Source of the DNA: Sycobia sp. Sy_11
Lineage: Eukaryota; Arthropoda; Insecta; Hymenoptera; Epichrysomallidae
Length of the DNA: 64,000 bases
NCBI GenBank assembly: GCA_018907035.1
Contig: JACCIC010000213.1
Coordinates: 186,001 to 250,000, forward strand
Reading direction: 5' to 3'
Shown here: one piece after another, positions 51,712 to 64,000 of the stretch
Position numbering within the stretch: position 1 is the stretch's first letter
How the letters are laid out: each line of letters begins with the position of its first letter
Notes under the pieces: model-generated
What the model was told of the DNA's origin: nothing
The model's input: the letters and a program-made list of their open reading frames with translations, nothing else
Databases searched by the model: none
Program-made: the position numbers and the translations under genes

Positions 51712-54700
51712 CGCGGTCTAGACGAAATTTAATTCTGAAACGAGTATATAAGCAAGTATAAGAAAGTATTAACTGAAATCTTTTACCCGCGTGATATTTA
51801 TTCTACAATCTGACTAATATACTGTGAATTTTCCTCAGCCTTGCTCCTCGTTCCGATTTATGTCACTTTTCTTGGTATATGCTTTTTTTTATGTTATTTA
51901 ACGTCGCGGCTCCATTGATGCTCCCAATTTACGGGGGCCTGTGACGTTTTTGTAAAAAAAACGCGCGTAAATTATTACAGCGCTGCGCTCGTGTCAAACG
52001 GCCGAGCCGGGACTTGTTCTTAGCTCTGACGATTGAAGCATCCTAGGCCTCTACTTGGCATTTTTATTAAAGATTTCCGTTGAGAATCAACTTGGATTTT
52101 CTGAGGTACACCAAGTCAGAATCTAGACAGAATTTAACGAGCAAATCTAAGCAGAGATTTATAAGTTATATTAAAAAAAAAAAAATTTGTTTGCTCTTTT
52201 AAAATATTTATTTTAGATAAAGAACAATCTTAAGTCTGACGGTGGTGCATTCTCATTTAATTCGACTTTAGAAACAAGTTTGTTTGTATATGAATTATTT
52301 CACATACGATCAACAATTAAAAAATATAACATCTTTTTTATACACTAATTATGTGAAATTTTAATGTGAAACACCACTGTTATTCTATATATATATAGAT
52401 ATATATATAACAATATTCGAGTATATGAGAAAAGTGAAGTAAATCTGACTAGGTTCAGATAGAAAGTCTAAGCATCTCCTTAATTCTCCAACCTGTGTAA
52501 GAATGACTAGAAACCACGCTTTTTCTCCATACAATTGTAAAAGTTAAAGAAATCTGACTAGATTAAGAGGTAAAATAATATAGATATAGTATATAATCAC
52601 GGGAAAATCTAACGGAAAAATCTCGTAGCACTGACTGGAATCTAGTCTGAATGTTTGATACGTCGAGGATATGTCCAAACTGTACTACGGAAGTCATAGA
52701 GGGCCAGCGATAAAAAAAAATCCTTTTTCTCCACCCCCGCCCCTCCCCATGCGGTCCGTGAAACTAAGTTGCCTATTTCGCCATCGCCGCCCGATGGCTC
52801 AACTTTTGCGTGTCGCGCGTTTTTCGATTTCCGTGAGAACCGAGAGGAGAAAAAAAAACCCAAGGATCCGATTAGAAGAGGATTTTTCGGAATTCGAGCG
52901 GCGCGATCGTGCCGTTTGCGTATCGCATACTCGGTATCGCGTGGAGCTTACCTATTTCTATGGAGCCGACGACTTATTCGAGCGCAAATAGGCCACGTAT
53001 CTACGTCGGTCTGTAATGACGGAGCTGTCGTCTCGGCGATTGAATCGTCTGTTAAGAAATAAAAATCCATCGATTTTCTTTGATTCTTCATTCATTAATT
53101 TCTTTTGATTTAAGCGTATCTCCTAAAAATAATAATATCAATCGTTGCGGATGGCCGAATTGGACTGATTGCGCCTGTGAGAGATGCTTGTGAGAGTATA
53201 AAGTATCATGCGCGGGGCGTATTATAAATCGCCCATTTATTTTACAATATCAACTTGCAGCGCTTTCCGTACGAATGGAGGACGATGTGGCCTACTCACT
53301 GACGTCATTGCCTCCGAACTCAAGACTGCGCACCATCTTACATCTCATCCGAGACGCGCAGCTGTGTACGCGCGCACACTCGGACACACCCATGCACGTA
53401 CATTATCCGCATAGGCAACCGGGTATAGTCCCACCACCGTTAATAATACCGCGACGGCCCGAGCGCTTCCGAGGGTCGGTGCAGAGAAAACAAGCAGATG
53501 TCTCTCGTACCTTCGTTTCGCCCCAGCGAGCATGTCGCGATCGTGCGATATACAGTCCGCGCGCGTGCATCGCGACAATGAGACGCTTGCGGAAACGTAT
53601 CGTCGGAGATCGAGTCTTAAGATTACTCCACGCTCTTCGATACAGAGCCCGATTTGTAAATACGCGCGCAATAATCGCGCCGACGTCGCGGTCGAGTCGC
53701 GCGGCAAGAAAAACGCCGCATTGCTAAATTCGCGTCGGCGGTATATTATAAGTTCTTCTCTCCCGTCTCGCTCGCTCCCGGGCTAACGCGCGCTCTCGAA
53801 ACTCGCGCTCGCGACGACGACGGGCTTTTAAGGTTTCGCCCCTCCCCCGACGCCCCCGGGATAAGACTCTCCAAGCGCATAAGAAAGGGTTTCCGTGAGC
53901 TCTCCAAGAGAAATCATATATTTACCTGGGTGTCTGCATTATTTCTTCGGACGGCGTGGGGGGGGGGGGAGTTGTTAAGTTAAGAGAAACGTCGCGAATG
54001 CTCGATTCTCCGTCTTATTTAAAAATATGGTATACATACTCGTTATAATGATTGAGATACAACTATATACTACAAATTTTATTTGTTCATAGTAAAATAG
54101 ACGAATGCAGGTGGGTGTGCGAGCAGCAGTTAAGCGGTAAAATTTCTTAACGATACACTGCTGCCCGTATATTCACTGACGAATATGTGTATACGTAGAA
54201 AATTTTTTTTACCTACCCCACCGTGTTAAGAAACTTTAAAGCTCCGATTTCTTTATCATTACTTTTAAGTTAAAAAGTTCACGACTGAGGTACTGTGCTA
54301 ACGCGCGCCCCGATCAATAATTGAAATTAAAATAAAAAAATTATTATATAAATAATTATGATCTTTCATTTGTACGAATGTAATTATAGTATCGTATCTC
54401 TGACAAACTAATGAAGTGCTTCATCAAATGCTATACGGGATATTCTTCATGACGGCTATGGATCAAAAGTTGGCACGCACGCATGCATATTAGATAGATT
54501 GAAGTACATTGGCATCCTTGAAGAACGGAATATCTATAAGTTACCTTGTAATTATAATAGCAATCTCTCTTTCCGGAACTGTCAGGCCCGCTGGAATCAA
54601 TTAAAAGTCTAATTTTGCAGCCTTAACGACCGCTATGATGCGGGTACGGGGGACGAGACACCCGCGCGCGCGCACCACATTGCGCGCCATTTGGTAAAGC

Positions 54701-54929
54701 GAGCCAGAGCCGCGACGTCCGCGAATATTAAACCCGCCCCCCCAATCGCCCTCTTGAATCCCAAGTCACGCGACACGCGGGGCCCTTCTGCGTAGAGACG
54801 GCCGGGGAGCCACACTCGATTGGGGGTGGCGTCGACCAGCGCTAATCGCGCGATTCGTACGCGGTATGGGCGCGCTCGCACCCCGTGTATACGTAGCTAC
54901 CTGTGGCGAGCGACGAGGACGAAATTTCG

Positions 54930-54931
<2 letters not shown>

Positions 54932-54976
<45 letters not shown>
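54932..54976. repeat. (TA)n microsatellite
   Basis: Perfect TA tract. Confidence 0.95.
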
Positions 54977-54977
<1 letters not shown>

Positions 54978-55076
54978 GTAAGAGAGGGAGAAAGAGAGAG
55001 ACGATTTTTTTAATTTTAACGGCGCTTTTATCCTCACCCCCATCTCGATCCGCTATCGTGGAGAAATTTGTCATTT

Positions 55077-55100
55077 GTGTGTGCGTGTGTGTGTGTGTGT

Positions 55101-55133
<33 letters not shown>

Positions 55134-55134
55134 T
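55077..55134. repeat. Compound (TG)n(CG)n(TG)n microsatellite
   Basis: Two TG tracts with a GCGCGCGCGCGC centre, a strong alternating purine-pyrimidine tract. Confidence 0.95.
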
Positions 55135-56495
55135 ATGTATGCGTGCATGCATGCATGTATGTACGTCCGTATGTATGTATATAACACAGTGGACCTATGT
55201 GCCGCTGGATGACCTGTTCAGCTGCACAAATCCCGCACGAAGCTTTCAACGGCTTTCACGGCCGCGCGGGCGGTGGACGAAGCCGACGGGGGGGGGGGGG
55301 GTTAGCGATTGGGCTCGGTGAGAGAAATCAATGTGATGAGCTCGGCTGACGTGCGTCTACGAACGGCGGACATTTATTTCTCTGCATGCATACGCAACAA
55401 AGGGCGTCGAAGTGTCGCGCGAGTTGAAATTCAACGATCGTACGCTTCCTTGTAGGTATTCGAGCTGGGACTGCAACGCGCGAACTCGAATATTGAGCCG
55501 ATATTGTGGAATTTTTAGTTCACGTATGGAAATGCATTTTATATTGAAATGTATAGATGGTCATAATGATGAAATCGTGCGAATTGTATCTGAAAACCAC
55601 TCGTGATCCATTGTTTTACAGCTAATTATTATGTAATTTGAAGTTAAACAAGTAAATGCAATCAATTTCTAATAACACAAAGGCATTTTAAAAATATTCT
55701 GCTTACTGATAAAATCGTTTTGGAGATGAAGATCCTTTGTAAAAGATATTTTAAAATATGCCCTATGAAATTGCTCGAGATACTTAAAATTCCGAACGAA
55801 GAGTTTCAGAAACGTTAATTTTGAAAAGTATTTCTCATGCCTCCCGAAGCATTTTCGTAACATTTTTGTTATGCGCATGTATTTAAACAAAAGTCGAATT
55901 TCTGTGCGAAATCATTAATGGACATGCAAGGTACGCTGATAAGAATTAAATGATCTGCATGATTTGCGATCGCCATAATGCTAGAAGTTTGCCTTCTCGC
56001 TAATAGATAAAGATTGAATTGCTCAAACTCTATTGAGTGTATACAAAAATGGAATGAATCTTCATCCAATAGCGGGGAGTTACTAACTTAGCTATATATA
56101 TATATATAACAATAATAATATAACTGTAATGGAACAAATTAATACATATTTCATAATAATATTTTATAAATATTTTTGAAAAGATTCATTATGAGCGTTA
56201 ATTAAAACTAAAAGAGGAAAAATACGAATAATTTTTTGCAAAAACATTTTGTGCCGATGGCGCACTTTCTTCAGTACTTTAATGAAAGATTCTGAACGTA
56301 CGAAAAAAGTGCGTATGTATTGTATACATGTGATAACAGACCATAAGTTGTCACTGAAAATATCGCAGAAAATGAAAGAATTATTAATCAGAGAATTATC
56401 GTAAACGAAAGAATTCTTTAGTACTAGCTTGTGTGTTGCTTTTCCTCGCGAATTTCGCCGAAATGTTTTGTACGTCGTTATCACATACACACACA

Positions 56496-56497
<2 letters not shown>

Positions 56498-56530
<33 letters not shown>
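56498..56530. repeat. (TA)n microsatellite
   Basis: Perfect TA tract. Confidence 0.95.
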
Positions 56531-56533
<3 letters not shown>

Positions 56534-58534
56534 CCTGAGAACGCCCCTCCCCCCCCCCAAACAGCCCGTGTAAAATTTCTCTCTCGGGGCGAAATCCGAG
56601 ACGAAGGGCGAGGGATATCCATTGATCTCTTGCGTAGCCCGACGTACGTCGCCGGGATGGGGGAGGCTATCTTGTTTCCCGGCTGGCGGGAGGCGAGGTG
56701 ACGGGCAACGTCCAGCACTCGTCCGCGGGACGATAATGTGCCCGGATTATCCGCTCGTTTGCCCGATCCGCGCTTCCCTCGGCGCGCACGACGGATAATT
56801 TCCGGGCGCGCGGACGTCGCTCGGGATTGCGTAGCCGCGCCGAACGAGCCAGAAGTACGCGCTGCCGGCGCGAATTCGTGATTAACCGGGGACACCGCAT
56901 TTTTCCAATCGATCGCGTTCGATTTCCATCGGGTTTCCGTGGCAAAAGTCTCGGATGATCTTGGCAGCAAAGGAAAAATTGACAACGGCAAATTTTAAAT
57001 GAAACTTCAGACAATTGATTCTTTATCGACAGACTATCCTGTCTGATTGTTTAATGTAAAGTAATCCGCGAGACTATTGAATACCACCGCTTTTGTTTCA
57101 TATTTATAACGAATTTACACCAGCTGCCGTCAGGCTCCCAATTTAAGATTTTGACGTTCACATTTCTCCTGCAATATTCTGACTTTCTATCGTTCTAAGA
57201 TTAGCTTCATTTGCTAATATAACGTTGGACTCAATTATTGATTATCGTAGTGGCACAATTATTGCGAGTCCAGAGCATGATTGAGTAAAAAATAAACGAA
57301 AAAACAAAACAAAACAAATTACGATATTGGACTGAAAATCACGAGGATCGACAGATCGATGAAAACCGTTGTTAAAGTCACATATGAGAATATCTCGGAT
57401 ATATCGGATTTTTACAGAACTGCATACTATACAATTGAAACATGGCTGTTCGGCAATCTGGTTTTATAGATCATACAACGATTTCTGAATCTGTATTAAG
57501 CGGCTGCGGGTGCATTGAATAAGTAAAAAAGTGGACGTATCACGTCTGTTAATTAAAAAAAAAGAAAAAAACTAGTTTTTTTATTAACCATTAACTACAT
57601 TACTTGCAATGAAAAGATACAACACTTAAAGACACGTGAAAACGGTATTTATGACGCAATAACGACGCGCAATGGGAAAAAGTACTGTTAGCCATGTATG
57701 AATGGCACATTTGCATAACAAAGGTATACATTTTATGTATAAAATTAATTGTGCTACTAATCAACTATTTACAGGTTTTAAGAATAAAGATAAATTAATA
57801 TCCATATAATACGCCTACATGCAAATAACGCCTAGTCATCCTTTGCGTTTTTATTAAGCATATGTCTTTTGATAATCGAGTCACTTTATAGTCTAAAAAA
57901 TATCATAATACCGCAAATATCATAATGTTCCCAAATAAAAAAAGCCCCCCCCCCCACACACACACAGAGCCAACGCCCTTGACGCGATCGCTTCCTCCTT
58001 CGTCGAACGAGGATGCGGATACGCGCGCGAGCACCGATCGGGCCAGCGTGACTACGCAAACATTATTTATGTATGCACATATATATACTCAGACTGAGGC
58101 ACACACACGTCCCGACCGCGTGGAATAACAACAACGTCGGGAGGGGAGGGGGTGGGGGCGAAATCAGCGGGCGGGGTTTTTCGCGAGGGACGAGCGAAAT
58201 TATTCATCGCGCACACGTGCCGCGCGCCGATCGGAGATCTCGCGTGCGCAATGGTAAGGGAGGGTTGAGGGCGACTTTTGTCCGCACGCGCACACACATA
58301 TACACAATATATATAAATATATATATATATGTGTGTGTGTGTATGGGTGTGGGTCTGTGTGTGTGTGTGTTTGTGCACGCACGCTTGAGCCTGTATATAA
58401 AATCTATACGCAACAACATATAATATAGAAGGAGTGCGCAGGCACAACCTTTCCACCATTATATATATATATACAGTTATGACGATACGCGCATAACAGT
58501 CGATGGGGAGGAGAGAACTATAAATAACGCTAGT

Positions 58535-58535
<1 letters not shown>

Positions 58536-58584
<49 letters not shown>
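58536..58584. repeat. (GA)n microsatellite
   Basis: GA tract at the border of a GC-rich island. Confidence 0.95.
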
Positions 58585-58587
<3 letters not shown>

Positions 58588-58984
58588 CGAGAGAGTGTGA
58601 GAGACTTCAACTTCAACGGTCCCCCCGCGACCAGCGTTCTATTTAAAAATGAATGCGGAGGCGAGCGCCGCCTCGACGGCGACGACAACGACGACGGCCG
58701 CGCGGCGACGAGATCCGCCGAGCCTCGTCGGGGCGCGCGAAACTTTTTCGCGTTCGATCGTCGACCCCCCCCCCCCCGACACGTCCACCGATATCTCCTC
58801 TCGTTGTCGCTTCGTTGGCTGTTCGATGGCGAATCGCGCGCCCCTTCCGGCGTCCCTCTTTTATGCACCCGCATTTATTTCGACTCGCGTTTCAATTTTA
58901 ATAATTGAGAATCGATCGTGCAATATGTGTCGTCGCGCGAGCCGGGTAACGCGGCATCTTCGGGTGGCCCGATAAACGAAAAAA

Positions 58985-58988
<4 letters not shown>

Positions 58989-59037
<49 letters not shown>
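58989..59037. repeat. (GA)n microsatellite
   Basis: GA tract on the other side of the same island. Confidence 0.95.
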
Positions 59038-59040
<3 letters not shown>

Positions 59041-59354
59041 AGTCCGCATTAATCGTACTTCCATACTTATGTATGAAATTCTCTGATTTAGGAAATATTA
59101 CGAAGTCTCTGGAACAAGTGAAACATGTCTCTAGAACGGATGCTGGAACATAAAACAAAAAACAAAAATTACACGCCAATCGTTTGCGAACGCGTAAGGC
59201 AATCGTCGCTCGCTTCGTTTGCAAATCCCAATGGCGCCGCGTTAATGATAAAACAAGCGACGCTAAAACCCCGCACGTTTATGAAGAAAACGCAGAACGG
59301 AAGCTAAATTATAGACGGCGAATAGCAGCGACAACGGCTAAAATCGTCGAAAAA

Positions 59355-59360
<6 letters not shown>

Positions 59361-59387
<27 letters not shown>
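59361..59387. repeat. (CA)n microsatellite
   Basis: Perfect CA tract. Confidence 0.9.
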
Positions 59388-59390
<3 letters not shown>

Positions 59391-59994
59391 AATCGTCGAT
59401 TTTGGTTTAAATAAGACCTTGAATATCGCTTAAATAGCGAATACAATTGTGATTTACGTGTCAAGCTATCCCCCCCCCTCTCTCTCTTATACACTTCCAT
59501 GCGATAAGGGAAACAGAAATTGTACATTTGGTCGTAAGCGGAGTCCCGTGTGTCAAGGGACTCGTAATTGGTATGCGTAATCAAGGCCGTCGCACGTGTG
59601 CTTCCCGTATATACAAATGTACATTCGCGCATGCGTATTTATATATACTATATAAAGAGGGAGAGATGAAGGGAGGGAGAGAAAGAGAGAGCGTGAGAGA
59701 AAGAGATAGAAACGCTAGGGGTAGATCAGCGTAAGCGATATAACTTTCGACGAAGAGATCCGCAGAGGCTAGGAATAATTTTGGGGGTTACCCTTCCCCA
59801 ATTTACAGATAGCGAGCCGTAATAATTTAAGCTATTATTGTTCACCTCGACAAATGCTCTATTCGATCTTATATATATAGATTCTCGACGAATTTATATT
59901 GAAGATCGTGCGTAGCTCGAAAAAAAATTCCCAACATCCGTCACACAATGGATGTAATAGACGAACGCTAGCAATGACTATGCTTATTGAATGG

Positions 59995-59996
<2 letters not shown>

Positions 59997-60044
<48 letters not shown>

Positions 60045-60062
60045 ATGTGTATGTGTGTGTAT
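59997..60062. repeat. Compound (TA)n(TG)n microsatellite
   Basis: TA tract to 60032 then interrupted TG. Confidence 0.95.
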
Positions 60063-63000
60063 ATTATGTCGGAATCGTATTTCTATTAATATACACTGCC
60101 TTGTAAAACGTACGCTCGATACACCTGACGGATGATAAATTATCGATGACTCGATAACGGGAGAAGATACGAGCAAGCTAATGGAATAGTTCACTTAATG
60201 CCAGATAATGACGAAAGTAAAATATATTAATTGCAAAAATTATCACTTATATATGCTTTGACGAAGCCGGAAATTATTAGAGAATCTTAAAAATAATAAT
60301 AAGTACGTAATTGATTAGTTCGTCAGATCAGCCAACGCAAAAACGAAACTTCCTCCTCGAGTAATTTCTTTTCCATTCGTATCGAGGTTTTTTACTAGTT
60401 TCGCAATAAAATGTAAATGTATTTATGCGTTACGAATCAGCTGCATAAATTTTTTGTATCGACTATGAGAGTAGGTAAATGGAAGAGAGCCCTTATGAAG
60501 CTATAAAGGACGTTAGAATTATATATTATTAAATTATTTAATTTGTCTTTCAATATAATATTGTCATAATCTATAAAATGAATCGAATTAATTTCGTTAT
60601 TCTCCTGTATTATACTGTTGAAACATTTTTCCCAACCGATAATACATTGTATACATACTATTAAAATTGTAATTTAAGCTTGGAATAGTCAAAGTAAGCA
60701 TAAATTTCAAAAATTTTAAGATACTTCAAAAAATAAATAAATAATAAAAGAGTCAGATAACTAATACTGATAATGTTCTCTCTATAATCGGTATAATTAT
60801 ATGGAACTTGTATGGGGCAATGTTTCGCTTGATCGGCTGCCGATAGAAAAGTGCAGCTACTCCTTTAATCTAATTACATCACTAGACGTCCCCCGCTTGT
60901 CCGCTCATCGTCATCTACACGTTGAAATTGCGACCCCACCCTTCGACTGTACCAATGATCTAGGAACATATTCTAGCAACAACAAAAAAAAAAGAACATA
61001 ACACAAGGGCATTCCGTTTCGGTGGAAGCCGAGTGGCGCTGCCGATGCAGCAAAGTGGCGAGCGTCAGAGGAACTGATAATGCATGAGGGACAGCGGAAG
61101 CGAAAGCGGCCCCAGGCGGAGGACGCTCGTAATTAGCCCAATCGGCCGCTCAAACGGCTTGGCGCTGTGAGAAATTGAGATCCCTGGTGTAATCCGCATA
61201 TTCGATTACGCAAATCGTTTACAGATTTTTAACGGTAACCAGGCCGTAGTAATGCGCCCCAGGGAAAATCCTGTAATTGGGCTGTACGTGTAATCGGGGC
61301 AGCTCCGGCAAATTTTCATTCCGGGCAGCTTCCCTCAAACTATTCGCGAACGGCTCATGAATTTTAGCTTTCATTGCAAAGAGCGAGCGTCGTGTTCTTA
61401 ATATACTCCATATACTTTTTATATCCAATAAAATAGCTGTAATCCCTTTTGTTGTATCAATTTCATTATTATGTTTTTTTTTTTGTTGTTGTCGCATTCA
61501 TGCCTTCTGATAATCGTGTGAATAACATCGATGTACGGAGCTCGTCCTTGAATCGAGCAATCATTAACGCGACGCGTGCAACGTGTCGTCGTAGTCGAGT
61601 AGCCGGTTTCGGAATAAATTACGTGAAGCGTGTATAGAATTATTAAAGTAACTGATTAACACGGGTTATTTTTCGTGCATCCGCCTAATTATATCGAAAC
61701 TTTTAAATCACTGATCCGACCTCGAAGCAAAAAAAAAAAAAAAAATAAATAAATAAATAAGGCGAGCTAAATCTGCATAAGTATACAAAAGCCATATAGC
61801 CGTATATATACTTCGTCTCGCATAAAAGAAAATTCGCTTTCACGACCCAATCTTCCAAGACGCCAATTTGTCCGACTTTATCCGCTATAAAAGAAGGAAA
61901 AAAAAAGGAAGAAGAAGATACGTTACCGCTGATAAAGAAAAGCTAGCGGTACACACAACACACCTCCCGGTTTACATAGGCATAAGTAGCTCCTATTAAA
62001 TTCCCCGTTTATCGTCGACGATTTAATGGAACGCCTCGAATAGGCGGAGCGGGTTAAATCTCCAGGATATAAAGTTCTTTTTTTTCTTCTTTTTTTTTTC
62101 TTTAATACGAGAAAAAGAGCTAAATCCGACGCGTTATTCAATCATATGATATTCCGATTAAATTGTAAATTTATCGGCCAATTGTCTTTCTAGCTGAAGC
62201 GCGTATACATCGTTACGCTAGCAGATAAGTATAATGCTTTAACGTATGAATAGCGTCTAATTTATGAGATTTTTATCTCATTTCTGAAATTGACAATGAC
62301 AGGCTGATTACTGAAACGTCAGCGGCGAATCTTCCAAATTCAATAATTCAAGTTTTTTCAAGAAAAAATTCAGTTCATTCAGGTTAAAAATTATTTTCGC
62401 TAATTAGTCGCGCTCCAACATAGATCGTCGTTAATCTGACCGAGAAGAAATGAAACGAAAGTTGGATTCTTATCAACAGTTCGGGCGAATAGAGGAGCGA
62501 TCGACTTCCTGAAATTTTTAATATAACGTATGATTACTAGATATTACGGGGAAGTTAGAATTACGTTCTTTTCTCTTTTAGCTTTTTTATCGACTAATCA
62601 AGGAGATCCTTTGTCCGATCGTGACGCGTCCTCAACTCCATAAAAATAATATCTATTTGAACTTTCTTTTTCGTTATCAGACCAACCACACCTCACATTT
62701 TTCGAGGTTGAGGCTGGAATTAAAGTTAGGAAAAAAATTATCTCTCGTCGCCGTCTAAATTACGAATAGCTTTTAACGTACGTTCAATTATACAGAATAA
62801 AATTTTTTTTTTTTTTATAAAACAATCAAGGACAGTAATTGTTCATTTAATCGTAATTTTATATAAAAAATATTCCTTTTCTTTATTTTCTTTCAATTTA
62901 TAAAAGATTATTTATCGTAAATTGCTACAATATTTTACCAATTGACACGAATGAGTATAAATTGACGCGCTATTATCTTATAATATTGGTATTAATTTTT

Positions 63001-64000
63001 GTATTTGAACAAATGCATTTCAATTAATTACAGTGTTAGCCTTATGAAATGAATTTTTCTTTAGATTTCTTTCTGAATTTTCTGTAACAGACCTACGGCA
63101 TCAAATATCGTATCCTCTACTTATCTTTTATATAATTTATAGGGGTATTTTTCAAATAATATAAAGTAAGTAAAGTATTCAATACAAAGTAACTAAAGTA
63201 ATTTGAGTTCAAATAAAAGCGAATGAGTAAAAATAAATAAATGCCAAGAAACGGCTTTGAATATATAAATTATAGATTACTAGTATACTGGCAGCTCAAG
63301 TAAAAATTATAAAGTCATTTGATAGCGCACTGTAAAAAAACCGGTAAAAAGTCTAAAAAATTTCCGTACATTTTACAATGGCACAATGCTACAGCGACAA
63401 TGATAAATGTTCGGTTAAAACAGAACTGCACAAAAAATGTAGTAATTTTTATGCTTGATTTATAGTTTCTGTATTAATAAATTTATTAGATAATAATGTG
63501 AGTTTCGTCAGAAAATTTTTCCGACCGTTCGATATGGATCTAAAATTTTTCACCATAGTTCAGAATTAAGCAACGTTCATTTACGCGCTATATGTACTGC
63601 TAAAAAAAAAAAAAAAAACATAAGAAAAAGAGGACAGCCAGCCATTACCACAAAACTACCTCGCGTAACCCGTAGGTAGTACACTTTGCAGCTTGACACG
63701 TGCATACACACACAGACACACACACATATACACACTTATCTTTACATTACGCCAGAGCTTACAACTACCCCCCCCCCGACCACCACCCGCCGTAAAGCTC
63801 GAAGACGACATTGTAACTCGCGGCGCGCTACCGTCGCCTCGTCTCATTTTCGCCCGGCCTAGCCCCGATAGACATCGGCTCCGAGCGCGCGCGCGCGCGC
63901 GCGCCTCTCCGACAATCGTAAAATTGCGAAATTGCCCACGGGGCTGGGTGCTGTTCGTTCGCGTCCCTCAGGAACTTCGCCGCGGCCCGATCCGAGGACT

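Larger units (their letters stand above)
50005..64000. other. Probable first intron of the catulin-like gene
   Basis: No further coding exon could be supported. GC-rich islands lie near 50,990-51,310, 52,700-52,990, 53,270-53,900, 54,640-54,900, 56,550-56,950, 58,620-58,980 and 63,770-64,000. They contain long open frames without splice or family support and may be enhancers or alternative promoters. The last 45 bp contain an acceptor-like CCCTCAG followed by GC-rich sequence cut by the window end. AT-rich sequence fills the rest. Confidence 0.35.

Noticed and set aside
53275..53727. 150-codon plus-strand frame after an acceptor-like site, containing a perfect TGACGTCA at 53300
   Set aside because: Arg-rich composition typical of GC-rich non-coding DNA, no domain, and no good donor. 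The CRE-like octamer alone is not evidence of function.
61219..61497. Minus-strand frame encoding AARNENLPELPRLHVQPNYR
   Set aside because: Short, no splice support or recognised family. It may be a conserved non-coding element, but that cannot be judged from one sequence.
63950..64000. Possible exon start after CCCTCAG at the window end
   Set aside because: Only about 30 bases remain and none of the frames resembles the expected catulin continuation.

Overview
The window looks like nuclear DNA of an insect, most likely a hymenopteran such as a parasitoid wasp. The evidence is spliced genes with GT-AG introns, GC-rich exons in AT-rich introns, a complete class III myosin (ninaC/Myo3 family), a BEL/Pao retrotransposon relic, and very many long dinucleotide microsatellites. 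No sequence search could be run, so the lineage is an inference.

Positions 1-11,000 are an AT-rich mosaic of duplicated segments. Two tandem minus-strand copies of a secreted, cysteine-containing protein (1103-2652 and 5429-7020, each modelled as two exons and 385 residues) share most of their sequence. Around them lie further repeated pieces: 781-930 with 4978-5125, 3905-4560 with 10150-10910, and 4570-4935 with 8556-8960. The 3905-4560/10150-10910 pair carries a short exon-like segment of a second secreted gene type. A decayed BEL/Pao fragment (2781-3086) with a candidate LTR sits directly upstream of the first secreted gene.

From about 11,000 to 29,400 there is almost no recognisable coding sequence. 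It holds microsatellites, GC-rich islands and one convincing orphan 120-bp exon on the plus strand (15619-15738). GC content rises near 13,500.

The main gene is on the plus strand from 29651 to 46502: a class III unconventional myosin of 16 coding exons. It has an N-terminal STE20-like kinase, a myosin motor, an IQ neck, an acidic linker exon and an Asn-rich tail with two FRKLLRP-type motifs. All exon phases join, giving about 1694 residues, except for one apparent +1 frameshift in the neck. A polyadenylation signal lies at 47470.

Downstream, 49828-50004 is the first coding exon of a vinculin/alpha-catenin family protein, most like alpha-catulin. Its next exon is not in the window, so its first intron probably exceeds 13.9 kb. 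The rest (50,005-64,000) is read as intronic or intergenic, with GC-rich islands and microsatellites. The two well identified genes do not form a pathway: the myosin is expected in photoreceptor microvilli and other actin protrusions, and the catulin-like protein at the cytoskeleton or junctions.
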